Source: Prosapia bicincta
Taxonomy: Eukaryota > Arthropoda > Insecta > Hemiptera > Cercopidae
Direction: 5' to 3'
Length of the DNA: 64,000 nucleotides
Assembly (NCBI GenBank): GCA_036971475.1
Contig: JBAIZL010000002.1
Span: forward strand, 348,751,082 to 348,815,081
Positions 39,190-52,155 of the stretch are shown one piece after another (within the stretch, counting starts at the first letter, position 1; each line of letters opens with the position of its first letter). Below the pieces are notes generated by a model. It saw only the letters and a list, made by a program, of their open reading frames with translations. It did not search any database and had not been told where the DNA came from. A program made the translations under genes and the position numbers.

Positions 39190-39770
39190 ATACTGAGAAA
39201 TGGATGTCAGCACACTATAACAGGACACGAGGCACGACATATTGCCCACGAAATGCCAGAAATTACTTTATATCCTTAGTCCTATATAATCCCAACCACA
39301 CTAACTTATATGTCATCTTTACGAAACTGTAAAGGATGGATAACTCTTTAGGTCTACTTCAGGCACGCCATCTTACGCACGTAATGCAAGACATTTCCCT
39401 ACATCCTTGGTCCTATATAATCCCAACCACCCTTACTTACTCCTCTTCTTTAAGAAACTGTAAAGGATGGATAACTGTTTAGGTCTACTTCAGGCACGCC
39501 ATCTTGCCCACGCAATGCAAGAAATTTCCCTATCCTTGGTCCTATATAATCCCAGCCACCTTAACTTACTCCTCTTCTTTGAGAAACTGTAAAGGATGGA
39601 TAACTCTTTAGGTCCACTTCAGGCACGCCGTCGAGCCCATGCAATGCCAGAACCTCCTTTATATCCCTAATCCTAGATATTCCCATCCACCCATCTTTAT
39701 TCTTCGTCTTATCAGAGCTTCTAAAAGATGGCTACTTCTTTAGGTCATTAGGTCAGCAACTATGAACACT
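39190..39770. repeat. ~130-bp tandem repeat, 4 copies
   Basis: 'cctatataat' or its variant starts at 39,281, 39,412, 39,541 and 39,672 (spacing 129-131). Units share 'gtaaaggatggataac', 'ggcacgcc' and 'cccaaccac'. The last copy is the most diverged. Confidence 0.9.
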
Positions 39771-42700
39771 TGATACAACGGTGGCACGAATAATGAGTGC
39801 TGCGAAATATGAGTACAGGAAGAAAAATAGCATTTGACGAAGTTTGGTGGTAACTTCGATAAGTGAACAAAACGTGCAAACCAATCTCCTGATGTCACCC
39901 CAGAGCATATACCTCTAACCTAGAGTTAGACGTGTTTAAAGCGGAACCGCAAGGAACCGAAATTATTATCCGCATTGGACTCTTTGCGCAACATACAAAT
40001 GGCATTATTTAAAGTCATAAATACTGTAATAATTTTAGTTCCTGCAGTACAATGGGATTACATACATTTTAATGAGAGAAGCTGTTGACTTTAGAAGTAA
40101 TATGATGCTGTATTTACTTCTAATAAACTAGATCACTAAACTATGCATTTGGCAAATATAAATAAAGCAGACATTATCCAAGCATAAATAAATTAAAACC
40201 TAATATTTTTACACGAAAGTTACTCTAGTTCATATTATTCTCATTTTCCCCTAAAGTCTAAAAAAGAAACATCTCACTGTTACGTTACCTTATCCCATTG
40301 CATACAGTCCTTTACAGAGTACAATAGTTCAAGAATCAGCAGTGAACTGCGTGACGTCACTTGTGCTTTGTAGGGAGTCTTCATGAGTATGTACGTATCT
40401 TTGTTTGGACCTACAATCCTCTGGGTTCTTCCTCTTCGTCCCCATCGTCTTCGCCCTCTTCGTTTTCGCCAGTTCTGGTGATGACTAAAAATCTGTAGGC
40501 GATTCACAGTTATAATGAGTGGTTGGAGTCCTTGTCATTATATCACCAAAGAAGACATCAAACAACAAAAACTGTAGAAGGCTGGCACCTCAAGATCAAC
40601 TACACACTTTTGAACCCAAAACCAAGAGAAAAAGACGTCGTTTATTATTTGAAAAAAGAGGATGAAACCACGACTCATATGCACATGAGACTGGAGTTAC
40701 ACTTAGTGTGAAAGAAAAGAAAAACAAAATATATAGCTTTAAACTGTCTAGAAAAACAGTAGAAAAAGGCGTAGAAACTGGAGGCATTATGTCTTGTTTA
40801 AGATCTCTTTCCTACATTTCAAACAATGGATTAGGTCAGACCAAAGAAATCAGATGATAAAATCAAATGAAATAGTCAAGTTGCAATGTAGATTAAAATT
40901 AAAAAATTCTGTAAGGGTATGAAATTTTTTTATGAAAAACATAAAAAACAAAAAATGTCAAGGTTAAAATCTTGATATCTTTATTTTGTCACTTCAAAGA
41001 CGGGAAAAAGTGTGATAGAAATCAGGTTTAATAAATATGTTTTTAACGGAACATCAGCCACTTAGAAAACTAAGCGACCTCTTAGTTTAGCTCAGAGGTA
41101 AACTCATTTATGTAGTGCATTGATTTTAAAAGATCCACGTACGCCTAAATGCTATACTGATTTTTCGCCTGTCACAATGCTCTGACGTCATAGCTTACCT
41201 TCTTATCTGTCAAAACGTGATCCGTACCCATCTTTGTCAAGATTCTCTGTGTACGCATATTTAGTTGTATTCATTTTTCGAATATTCCATATAACGACCC
41301 TACCATGGCAGGTAAATGCTACCGTTTCTATCCTACCTAAGGATATGTAAGCTTGTTCTTACCTAAAACCAATGCTTTTCTAGCCTTTGGAGACCACAAT
41401 ATCCATAGGCCTACTGAACATTGACATTAGTGTTGCAAAAAGAAATCAAAACTAATGCACAAAACATTTGTTTAAATTGTTATACATTTTCATATTTGTA
41501 ATGTCTGTAATGTAAGTCATTAATTACTCAGTACCTTTAAAAATAACTTCGTACCGCCTCTTGAAATATAACTTCCAGTTGGTTTTGACGTTTGTTTCCT
41601 GAATTAATATGATAGGAACTAAATAGAGACTACTATATCATATATGGGTCATAACAGCTAAAATTCGATACCTATAAATCTACAAAGAAATTTACATTAT
41701 GAAATCATGTTGGGGGACACAGGGAATCTCTCTTCTGCTTTGGCAAGAAACATTTTCTTACATAAACAGGCACAAGGGTAATTACGCAGTTTTTTAATAA
41801 TTATTAACCTTTTATTTTCTATTTCAAGTTTATTACAATTTGTTTAGTGGTGTTACATCACACATAATAACACATAAACAGTAGTAGTATAAACACACAA
41901 TAAGGAATAATTATCAGTTTCAATCCTAAATAGTTAACAAAATCATTACAAGAAACCTATTTAGGAGAAAACATAGCTGTGTTGTACACAGTACAGATCA
42001 TCGTAATATCAGGAGTTATAATTATATCAACCACTGTATTTAACAGTACAAGAATATATTCTATGAATAACTACAAACGTGTAAAAAGAATGAAGAACGA
42101 ACCTAGTAGGAAATATTTAAAATTTATTACAAGTGTAAAGCGTTGCTTCAAATTTTTAGTAATTAGTACTTATTACTAGGCACTTTCGTTGAAGTAAGTT
42201 TAGGAATATGAGTATATGTACAATAGATCATTTTCCCCTTGATCACTTTAAAGGACTTCATTACAAATTACCAGCTAGAGCAAATATTATATGGGTAAGC
42301 TTCTTTATATAAGTTATAAGAGAACACTATATTTTGTAATGACCTTATTGTCACCAGTCTAGCCTTGTTCTTACTAATTTAATTGTAAGAGATTGTCACA
42401 TGCATAATGCAATCTTGGGTTTTTGGATTTAGTTAAATATTTATATTTTGCCAAGTGTGCTCCAAGGAAGTCATGACTGTGGTCAATTTGAGAGTTCCAC
42501 ACTTGCTTCTTCATTCTTTGATTCCCCTTTCTCTTGTCTATTAACATGTAACCCGGTTTTCCATTTATCTACCAAATGTGTCTGATGATATTTATTTTAT
42601 ATGACCTTGATAGTGCAAAATTTCTTTTGTTGGATTAAGCCCTCAATGATTGTCAAGATATTGTAATTACATATTGGTCTCGTATATAGCAAACTATGTC

Positions 42701-43155
42701 TGGTGTACAGCACAAACCAAATTTTATGCCACGTAATTTTTGCAGCAAACTGTCTAGATAACTACATGTTCTGTACCCAGAATATTCACAATTGAAGTTG
42801 TTTGTTGTATTCACATTAACTTAATTAATTATTTCATAAATACTTGTTTTTGAAAAACTAGTAAGAACTAAAGCAACTTACTGTACTGATGTGTTTCGAG
42901 AGTGTTGTTTCATTGACGAAACCTGATTGCCGTAGTACACAACCTACCTTACACCACCCCACCCTTAAATCTCACACCTGCAACCTTGAGGGAAAGCCAT
43001 CAGTAGCAAGTAAGCTTTTTCAGTGAAATAACATTTTGGAAAAGTGGCAACACCGTAAGAGGCAATAGTTTTCACGTAGTGTTTGGTCTGAAGATACTAA
43101 GCTTTTAATCTTACTTCTTAATTACTCACTAAGTAAGAAACAAAACAAAACCTTT
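39771..43155. other. Non-coding stretch
   Basis: Scattered short frames at 40,280-40,787 and 41,979-42,179 have no recognised domain. The plus-strand frame at 40,523-40,711 contains TVEGWHLKIN, faintly like the C-terminus of MULE-type transposases, but too weak to call. Confidence 0.4.
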
Positions 43156-43159
43156 TCGT

Positions 43160-43220
43160 TTAAATAAATACGGTTGATTTGTGATACCTGATTCCAAAAT
43201 CAACCGTATTTATTTATTTA
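43160..43220. repeat. Short inverted repeat (hairpin)
   Basis: 'aaataaatacggttgattt' and its complement 'aaatcaaccgtatttattt' face each other across about 18 bp. It could be a tiny non-autonomous transposon or simply a hairpin. Confidence 0.75.
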
Positions 43221-44469
43221 ATAGTCTCTGTGATGGTAAACAAGGTTAAAACAAAAAAAAATTCGTTTAAGACAAATTTTAAATACAGAGATTATGTAGA
43301 ATGAAATAATACTGACTAACTTAAAGTCAGTACTTGAGTAACTTGAGTCTTTGTCCTAAAACAAAATATTTTCTCACTAAAGAACCATCTAAATTATTCA
43401 CACTATTTCAATGTATTAGAATTTACTTCAATTCGTATGAATATATCCCAATAAAACAAACATATGAACTTTCTACATATGATAAAAAAATTAATATTTT
43501 CAACTTTTGTGGATTTCGTTGTACATGACAATTTTCAAAATGTTTACGTTTGAACTTGAGAAATTAACAACCTGTAGGAACTAAAATTTAAGTCAGTTTT
43601 TGACAATAGTATTTAGATATAGTGGTTTTTATTGCCATAAGCGATCTTAATCAGTGTCTCAATGATGTCTCAACAGATAAAATCTTTACGAAGACGGATT
43701 GTGCAATTAAATCTGATATGTCTCAGTATGTGTTTTGATAAATTTACTCTTATTATAAGTAGAGAAATTCTTTAAGTTGAAACAAATAATATTACCTTCA
43801 TGCATTTAAACAAAAACAGTTTTTATAGAATATCACTTACCTCCCAACTTGCATTTCCAAGATCTGTTATTTTAACATTGATGTTACAAGTTTGAAATAG
43901 ATGATCAGGATTAAGCTCTGGTTCTATTTGTGATAGTGAACATTGAAAATGTATTGATAACAATTAAAACTTTAGAAGAACCAATAAAATAACAGCTCCA
44001 GGTCATTGAGTGTATATTTTCATTACGGTTGTGACAGCTACAACCCGTAACGTTGAAATTGTAATGACAATAATAAATAATTAATGGAAAAATAAGACAA
44101 AACAAAAACAACACAAAATAGTCAATCATAATAATATTAACTAAGTTGTAGTACGTTGATATAAGCTGCAGAATTGATAAATGAAATATTCACTTCTCAC
44201 TTGTGATTAATGAAATAATTTTCTACTTTTATTTTCGTAGAAATTATTAGTCTCTCGGTCTAATTTTATCTGTAGTCAATAACCCTAGTTTTAGATTTTT
44301 TGAGATAAGTTTGAGTAATAGGAAAATATACATAATATATAGATACATTAATAGACACATTGATTCAGTGTTAATTTGTAAAATATGATGTCTTGCTCTG
44401 GGAACAAGTTTGTTAACACTAATGGTATGAACAAAATAGATTTAATATTACAATTTTACACATTACACT
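43221..44469. other. Non-coding stretch
   Basis: No gene seen. Frames at 43,334-43,528 and 43,911-44,129 are low-complexity and AT-rich. Confidence 0.45.
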
Positions 44470-45237
44470 TACCTATAGCCACACTTACGGATTCAGTTGG
44501 CAATATGACACATCTACTGTAATGCCTGTCCTGTATATAACAAACGGGAATTGCTACTATAGCCACACTTACGGATTCAGTTGGCAATACGACACATCTC
44601 CTGTAATGCCTGTCCTGTATATAACAAACGGCCAGGGCTACTATATACACACTTACGGATTCAGTTGGCAATATGACACATCTCCTGTAATGCCTGTCCT
44701 GTATATAACAAACGGCCAGGGCTACTATAGACACACGGATTCAGTTGGCAATATGACACATCTCCTGTAATGCCTGTCATGTATATAACAAACGGCCAGT
44801 GCTACTATAGACACACTTACGGATTCAGTTGGCAATATGACACATCTCCTGTAATGCCTATCCTGTATATAACAAACGTCCAGGGCTACTATAGACACAC
44901 TTACGGATTCAGTTGGCAATATGACACATCTCCTGTAATGCCTGTCCTGTATATAACAAACGGCCAGGGCTACTATAGACACACTAACGGATTCAGTTGG
45001 CAATATGACACATCTCCTGTGATGCCTGTCCTGTATATAACAAACGGCCAGGGCTACTATAGTCACACTTACGGATTCAGTTGGCAATATGACACATCTC
45101 CTGTAATGCCTGTCCTGTATATAACAAACGGCCAGGGCTACTATAGACACACTTACGGATTCAGTTGGCAATATGACACATCTCCTGTAATGCCTATCCT
45201 GTATATAACAAACAGCCAGGCTACTATAGACAAGAGT
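44470..45237. repeat. 84-bp tandem repeat, about 9 copies, open on both strands
   Basis: The unit (28 codons) repeats with few changes. Because 84 is divisible by three, frames stay open across units on both strands: plus 44,522-44,770 and 44,770-45,246 (units reading MPVLYITNGQGYY...), minus 45,255-44,725 and 44,734-44,456 (units reading VALAVCYIQDRHYRR...). Differences between copies include both silent and amino-acid-changing ones. No signal peptide, start context or flanking exon argues for expression, so I treat it as a minisatellite. Confidence 0.9.
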
Positions 45238-45651
45238 AAATACTAACGTATACACAAGTATTTTCAGTTAAAAAGTTGTAGCTCAAGAAAAGATGGAATC
45301 AAACAGATTTGCAGGTATTTATATACATTTTACTGAAAGAAGGGAAAGTATCTATCTGTAAAATTTTATTGAATAATTTCATATGGATCAAGTTATTGAA
45401 AACGTAGACACCTGAGAAAGAAAATTCTTTATTTTAAAATTAATTCCCTTTTACACTGTAATTAATATCCCGCTCACTGTGTTTAAGCCACACAGAACTG
45501 GCTTGACTATGACCTAAGTACACCCCTCAACTAATTTGAAGGCCGCATAATTTTAAGGTAGGACAATTTTAAGATATACTCTTATTCCTAGAGTGTATTG
45601 AATACTTAATGGCCACATATCTTCTATACAAGCTAAATCTTATATAGTTCT

Positions 45652-45785
45652 TCATTAATCACTTAAACAATAGTTTATGACTATCCGAACTTTAAATTTA
45701 GTAAATATGTTAAAACTTGAAGTTTTAACAAATTTACAAGTTTAAAGTTCGGATAGTCATAAACTATTGTTTAAGTGATTAATAA
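45652..45785. mobile_element. Palindromic foldback / MITE candidate, ~130 bp
   Basis: Two arms of about 60 bp, beginning 'taatcacttaaacaatag' on the left and ending 'ctattgtttaagtgatta' on the right, are nearly perfect complements around a tiny loop (about 45,718). The outer ~43 bp match without error. Ends of T-TA/TA-A form would suit a TA target duplication of Tc1/mariner type. It could also be transcribed as a long hairpin RNA. Confidence 0.65.
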
Positions 45786-47019
45786 GATTCACCGAACGTA
45801 ATGGACTACAAAATTCAAGAATAGTTCTTCAGTTATATAATCCAAAAAATATGTTTTTCCTAAGCAAGTTCAGTTATTAATCCTTTAGAATGTTTTGGGG
45901 CAAGCCTAGGCCGGCCTTGCCGAGTTTGTGTTTTATTACGGTGGAAATAATTACACGATTGGCGATATCCATAAAAACATTTAAAACAATAAGTCAATAA
46001 AGCATGAAAAGTATAATGTGCAATTGTTCAAGATTTTAATGGCAATGCAATACTTATAAAAATAAAATGTTCTATTCACAAAAAAATTAATATCTTATCT
46101 GCTAGAAGGAAAGGCAGTTTATATCATACGAGTATAAAGATTAGAGTAAATAGGCCTCGTTGGTTTTATTGCGGTAACAATAGTTGATTTATATTCTCAT
46201 ACAAAATACAAGGTTAAATTGCTCTTTGTTGGAATTAGTGAAAGAGCCCGTTGGCCTAATCCTGTTTGCCCAGGGGCCCGACATTTCTTGGTTGGGGCTT
46301 GTCTAGAAACTGTTATGTTATATGTTATATACGTTTCATAGCGAGATTGGCACGTTCTTCCGTTCAACCCTTCATCCGATTCATCAATATTGGCGTTTTC
46401 AAGAGTTTCTCACTACAACAGTTGGAAGATTCTAATAGTTTTCCGCTGTAGAACTATAAACATAGCGAAAGAGAATACATTATGCCATTTTCAGTCTAGA
46501 GTACAGTGTAAACGTTGCTAAGAGTTGCTCCCTCTTACAAACGTGTATTCTTGTGTCTCTTGTATACTTCAAAATGAAAACTTATTTTATTTATTCAAAG
46601 AAATATCAATAACACTTAAGCTCCATTGAAAGGGAAGTAACGAATCAACTTTACTATTTAAGAAATGTTCAGGGTTTGATATAATGTACGATTTCATAAA
46701 TACTGTAAGTAGCCAATTCAGCAGTACTGCAAATGAATAAAATCTAGTTGCCTTCTCGATCAGCTGTACCTACTTATGATTGTTGCAGCCTATTCGTGTT
46801 GAACGTATTAATTTCAGATTAGTTTTCGCATAGATGGTACTAACTACTGCAAAGAAAGCATTTATCTTATAGCATTATTATAGCTCATTAGGATTTGGTT
46901 GTGCGGTTGGACCGAGTTTGTCACACACTGTACTACGCTTCCAGGAACAATTCACAAGACTCTACCTAGTGACGCTGTAATTATTATTGCTGATATATTT
47001 CGAAAACAGGCAGTCTTTT
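45786..47019. other. Non-coding stretch
   Basis: No gene or repeat recognised. The frame 46,266-46,451 has no known domain. Confidence 0.45.
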
Positions 47020-47520
47020 GGCAAAGAGGAATTGCTTTTCAGGTCACCCAAAAACTGCAAGTGAAAACCATTTAAGAATGATACAGTCCTCTAAAAGAAG
47101 CCTAACCTGATATGAGACCTCAGGAATGTTGGCATTTGGTTCTCAATATGAGACCTCAGGCATTTTGGGTCACAATGGTTCAAGCAAGATTGCAAAACCA
47201 GCCACACTGCCTTAGACAACATTTATTTCCTTCAAGAAACATTTTGAAAACTCCTCATTTCCTTTAGAACGAATTTTTCCTTACCCAGAGCACTCCCCCG
47301 ATCTTACGCCTACGTCTGGAGAACGATGAAGGAGAAGATTTTCCGTGGTGACCCACCAACTACCCTCGTCCAAATCTAGGAAAGAATCACCATGTGTATA
47401 CCGAGCATAGAACATCCCATCTTCACCAAAATGTTCCAAAACCTTCAAAAACGTTATGAGTATTCCCTCAAATGGAAAGAAGTTCATGTAGAGCTTGTTT
47501 ATACCCGAGTCTAAGCTATT
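47020..47520 (+). pseudogene. mariner/IS630-type transposase remnant
   Basis: Changing frames read SPKTASENHLRMIQSS near 47,045, like the linker after the helix-turn-helix domain. From about 47,285 comes an internally deleted 'EHSPDLTP'-like stretch, then TMKEKIFRGDPPTT, IFTKMFQNLQKRYEYSLK and VHVELV. The second part closely follows the C-terminal end of mariner-family transposases (SPDL...LW..LK.., then ..F..V...Y..C....G.H.E). The usual 'WG' before the last catalytic residue is scrambled. Stops and a large central deletion make it dead. Confidence 0.6.
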
Positions 47521-47694
47521 TGACTGAATTTAACTGTATGTGTTTGTAAAACTATTTAAATAAAATGAAATAAAATCTTGCATCTGTTTCAGTAACGTTA
47601 GTTTTGCTGCTTACGTTGTAATATAATTGGACCCTTTACAATAACAGCTTTGAGCAGTTGTGATGTAATTTTCTATTTTAAATAAATGAAAAAT

Positions 47695-47865
47695 CTTTAC
47701 CATCAAAATGTTTTATCCTTATGTAGATTTCGATTTGAAAGTAATCATCTTCGATACTGGTAATGATTTCTTGTAAAGATGATTGCTTTGCAATTGAAAT
47801 CTACAAAAACATCTACGTAAGGATCTATATGAGGATAATTTGTTTTGATGGTTAATAGGTTTTAT
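47695..47865. repeat. Imperfect inverted repeat, ~165 bp
   Basis: 'accatcaaaatgttttatcc' at 47,700 faces 'ggataatttgttttgatggt' at 47,834-47,853, and inner arms 'tgtagatttc' and 'gaaatctaca' continue the pairing. The two halves differ by a few bases and one ~15-bp insertion. It lies 180 bp after the mariner-like remnant and is probably a separate foldback or MITE. Confidence 0.65.
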
Positions 47866-48792
47866 TTATTTAAAAAATACTGCATACATTTGATTTCTAC
47901 AAAAAATGTTTCTTGTATGGTTCCATGTCTTTTTATTTTTTATTTACTGTAAAAGAAAATTCCATTTTACTGATATTTCTGTTCATAAATAAAATGAAAA
48001 TTCATTTTGAACTACACAATACGCGAAATTCTTATTATACACATTTTCACTTATTTTTAGGATTGTTAATGTATATTCGAGTATATTTTTCTGCCTTTCC
48101 AAACATTACAATATTCGAGTACATTTTTCTGCCTTTATTAACAATACAATCCCACCGTTCACATATTGAGACAATATAAAGACATATTGAGTTCACCCAA
48201 AACTAAAATAAAAACGAACTCAAGATTTGGGCGAACTGTACTATTTAAGTATTAAAAATGTAGTCATTTCAAAAAGCGTCCACAATGGAAAATATTGTAC
48301 TGTTAGGAAAGGCATAAAAATGTACTATAAAATAAACTTAATAGGTGACCAATTACCGTGTCAAGCGGTCGTGGGCGGGCGACTAAAGCCTCAAGATATA
48401 GCGCTCGTTTGAAATTTTGCTCACTTTAGACATATTATTATTTTATATTTTTTTATTTTAATTATTTAGATATTTTAATTATTATTATTATATTAGACAT
48501 GTTTTTATATTATTATTATTTACTGTTATAAAGAAATATACATTGCTAGGAGGAATAATATTATTTATCTTACTAAGTATTAAAAGTATTTTGGATTTTG
48601 ATTGATTCATCTGTATTGCTAAATTTCAATTTGGCACTCAACATTTTGGGATTCCCATTCTCTGAACTGTCCGTCTGTCTGAACTGTCTTTTTGAAAGAG
48701 ATTTTTTATTAGTTTTGTGTTTTGATTTGGCAATGTTTATTTACAATGTTTTAAGGTAAATATTTGTTTTTATTAATATTGAAGTCGTTTCT

Positions 48793-49294
48793 TTAGATTT
48801 CTTCCCGGAATGGCCCATTTGTGGTACTTGTATAGCCATTTTGGCAGTGGCGAAGAGAGTAAGTAGATGTTGCAGCGTATCGTAGGTCTGTGTATGTGAC
48901 ATCTCCTTTTTTATTGTTTTTGTTTTTCTTTGACAATCTCCTCACTGGGTTAAGTTGTAATCTGTCAATTGTAATGACCATCTCTTAGTCCACTAGTTCT
49001 TCTTTCGTCAATCCCTCTGCCTCCTTTGGTTGTGGAATTAGAGAAACTGTCGGCGATTTGGTAAGTCTCGGCAGCTTAGGTAACATTGTCGGATGGAGTC
49101 CCTGAACGACGCCGCGTTAATGTTTTTCCATATAGCTGGCTCTTGTAGTGCTTCAAAATCAGCTTTCTTATCAGTTGTCAGTGAAGAAGATTCTTTTTCG
49201 ATGGTGTCTTTTGTGTTAGGACTGAGACGGGCATCATTCAGAGCAAACAGAGCTCCAGAAGTATTACAGTGGTGAAGACAAACATAAACTCCAT
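48793..49294 (-). pseudogene. Possible exon(s) of an unrecognised gene, frames broken
   Basis: On the minus strand a strong splice-acceptor (pyrimidine run then CAG at about 49,297-49,295) precedes an ATG and a short hydrophobic stretch, MEFMFVFTTVILLELC, resembling a signal peptide. That frame stops at once, but a neighbouring frame (the 3' part of 49,433-49,038) continues with LNDARLSPNTKD and SIRQCYLSCRD. A third (48,981-48,793) gives ITIDRLQLNPVRR. Base composition is more balanced than around it. This could be a decayed secreted-protein gene or an exon with sequencing errors. I recognise no family. Confidence 0.3.
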
Positions 49295-49299
49295 CTGAA

Positions 49300-51282
49300 A
49301 AAAAAAACAAAATGCGTTTCAACGTAAAGCTGACAGAGGAAAGTTGTCTGTTTTGGTTTTCCCAGCTTAAATGAAAAGCACTTGAATTATGTCCAAGATT
49401 ACAAAAAATTGATTTAAATATTGTTAACTGCAACGTTACTTCTATTACAATTATGTCGTTTTAATTTTTAAATACAAATTAAAAGATTTTACGGAAGATA
49501 ACGAATTTAGTTTGGGCAGAAGATTGAATACTCTTTATGAAAAATAAAATAAAATTACACTGACCATAATTAACACTTGCAAAAGATACTATTTCAGAAA
49601 AGTAACTGATGACATACAAAAATACAGTTATTAATTGTATTGTGTGATTTGTCGAAAAATTTTAACAGTTTATACATTTATGAAATCGGGGCAACACAAT
49701 ATATTTGTATAACAAGCAAAACCGAATACGCAAGTTTCTACATTTAATACTTTAAGAAAAACGAACTTGTGAAAACTAATTCTTTACGAAGTGTGAAAAC
49801 AACCACGAAAAGTATAATATTTAATTTTATAAAACATAACTTATATCTCAAGATAATAACAATTATTTGACATACAAATGCGTCAATAAATAAACGAATG
49901 TATCGGAAGCTTGTGTTTGCTTTATTTTTAAACAATTAGCTAAACTCACATGTATTAACAATGCCTTACAGAGAAGCCCTTTAGTAGACATCTGAATAGT
50001 AGTACTGGTCTCTGTAATAGCTTACGCACAACTTTAATTTTAAAATTATAATTATAAGTCACGTTATAAATTTTCTTGGCGTAAATGAACTATTCCCATA
50101 ATGGAAATTACGTTTAATATTTTTGAAAAGTACAATCTGTGACTGTTTTAACGTACAAAGCCCCACCCCCGATGGTGCGCCGCTTTACAAGTATGCAAGT
50201 TCTTTCATGCTTGAGCGGATACAACAGCTACATCGCCTAGTTCCTTCTAGAAATAAAGCGAATAGAAATTACTGGTAGAAGCAAGAAGATATATATAGGA
50301 TGTCTTATGCATTAAGAATATTAGTTTTTACAATGTAACGAAAAGAGCAAACATTTAGTAACAGTGACCGTGGGTATTAAAGGGTAAAGAGACTATTATT
50401 TATTATAACATACTATTTATAAACAATAAACTCTGGTTAAATAATAATAAATAATACTCATAAACCTAGTTCTAGAGGCTTAACATGTGCCTTGAAAGAT
50501 GGTTAGTTGGTCACCGAAACCTATGTTCATCAGGTTAAAATAAAAATATTTGTTGAGTGTGAAAATAATAGCAGCCTCAAAGTGTGTGAATTAATAAATA
50601 GTTATTTAGTCTTAAACGCCTCGAGACTTATAATAACTGGTCCTCTACGTGAAAAAGAATTTTGGTTTTAAATAAGTAAAATAATCGACATACTCCAAAC
50701 AGCCAATAATATTTTTAAGAAAAAGCCACATGCTGGGTATAAGAAATGTATAATAAGATTTGTATCTGCGGGAACAAGAAATTTTGTTTCATTCAAAATT
50801 GTTAAACTTTTGCCCATTTGTACATATTTTTATGAATAAATAAATAATATAAACAAGTAATATATGTTGACTTGGGTTTAATTGCATTCTGGGTCACGAT
50901 AAGGAATTTTATCCTGAAGTACTTGATACATGATATAAATTTATATGATGTTTAAAAATCTTTCTTCAGTTTATTTTTAACTGAAAATAACATATATGTA
51001 GTCAGAATGAATTATCGTTTTTGCATAAATGCATATTCTTATCGTTGAGTACCTGGCATTTTATGTATTGCTGTTTATTTTGTCACATTCTGTGAAGATT
51101 AGGGTTGTATATTAGACAGCAAAATCATTATAGAGGAAGGAGATCCCGTTTAAAGAGCATGTAAACGCAATTAAAAGCCAAACATATAGAAATATAATCT
51201 CGCTTCGTACTGTACTTTAGATAGAACAAAACGAAAAAGAAGTTAAAGGACGTATAAAGAGTATGTAAACGCATTTATAAAC

Positions 51283-51283
<1 letters not shown>
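49300..51283. other. Non-coding stretch
   Basis: AT-rich. A short direct repeat ('aagagcatgtaaacgca' at about 51,156 and 'aagagtatgtaaacgca' at about 51,257) is the only pattern noticed. No gene. Confidence 0.45.

Positions 51284-51328
<45 letters not shown>
51284..51328. repeat. TA microsatellite
   Basis: A (TA)n tract lies about 100 bp beyond the 3' end of the minus-strand LINE remnant and may descend from its tail. Confidence 0.92.
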
Positions 51329-51330
<2 letters not shown>

Positions 51331-51429
51331 TGTATTGTATCTGATTTACTCCCATTCTAATCACTACTGCCCCTCAGTAAATGTGTAGTGTTAAATATAA
51401 ATATAAGCCCCACCAGATTCCCATGTCCT

Positions 51430-52155
51430 TTGACCAGCTATACAGCAACTATGAGTTGAGGTCTACTTAAGGAGAGCAGTTCTTTGCCCCACAAGTCTCC
51501 CGAGTAACCCCACAGTACCTTGAATTTTGTTGCACCGTAAAGTCGCATTCCATTCTTCCCTGCACAACCTGTATATATGTGCCGTGATCCTCTTGCGCCC
51601 CTCCTGAGGCGGCATGTCCACTGCCCTCAGCAACGGCCCTTGAGTTATACACCCTTGTTTTGCTAAGGCGTCAAATCTCTCAATCCCTATACAGGCAGAA
51701 TGTCCTGGAATTCAGGTTAGGTTGAACGAATTATACTTACTCCTCTCTGCTAGAGAATATATAGTCCCAGCCACCAGCCTAGAGCTGGTACTAACCTTAT
51801 GTAAAGCCTTCTGAGCTGCCTGACTGTCCGAGCAAATCCAGATGGTCCTGCCCCTCTTGCCAGACCCTATTATTTCCTCAGCACATAGTTTGATCACAAG
51901 CACCTCCCTCTGGAAAGCAGAGTTGTAGTCTTCCAGGCGATGACAAAATCTGTCTTGGTGTCTCGGTCCACTAAATTCTGCTCGCACTCCTTCCTTCATC
52001 TTGGAGCCATCCTTGAACCAGATTTCACCATGTTGGGGTCTACACTCCGCCCATGCTTCTCTTGCATATGGATTTTGTAATTTCCTTTTTCCTTTTTAAG
52101 TGGCAGTATTTTATTCTGAGCCTTTAGTAGTAGAAGTTGGGTTACTTGAGCGCAC
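51430..52155 (-). pseudogene. LINE (non-LTR retrotransposon) RNase H and 3' end, left part
   Basis: Reading leftwards, frames give EIWFKDGSKM, LEDYNSAFQREVLVIK, CAEEI, RGRTIWICSDSQAAQKAL (catalytic D-E-D pattern of RNase H), SSRLVAG and then, in another frame, IERFDALAKQGC. This is the RNase H domain typical of Jockey/I-type arthropod LINEs. A stop interrupts the 'WVPGHSGI'-type segment. The LINE resumes on the far side of the 11.4-kb element at 63,627-64,000. The longer frame 52,388-51,996 is a chimera of the inverted repeat and this LINE. Confidence 0.8.

Noticed and set aside
40280..40711. Possible MULE-type transposase C-terminus (TVEGWHLKIN)
   Set aside because: Only one short resemblance, no supporting motif upstream, no inverted repeats seen.
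41070..41130. tRNA-like A-box (tttagctcagaggtaaactc)
   Set aside because: No matching B-box or cloverleaf partner within range; at best an old tRNA-derived SINE fragment.
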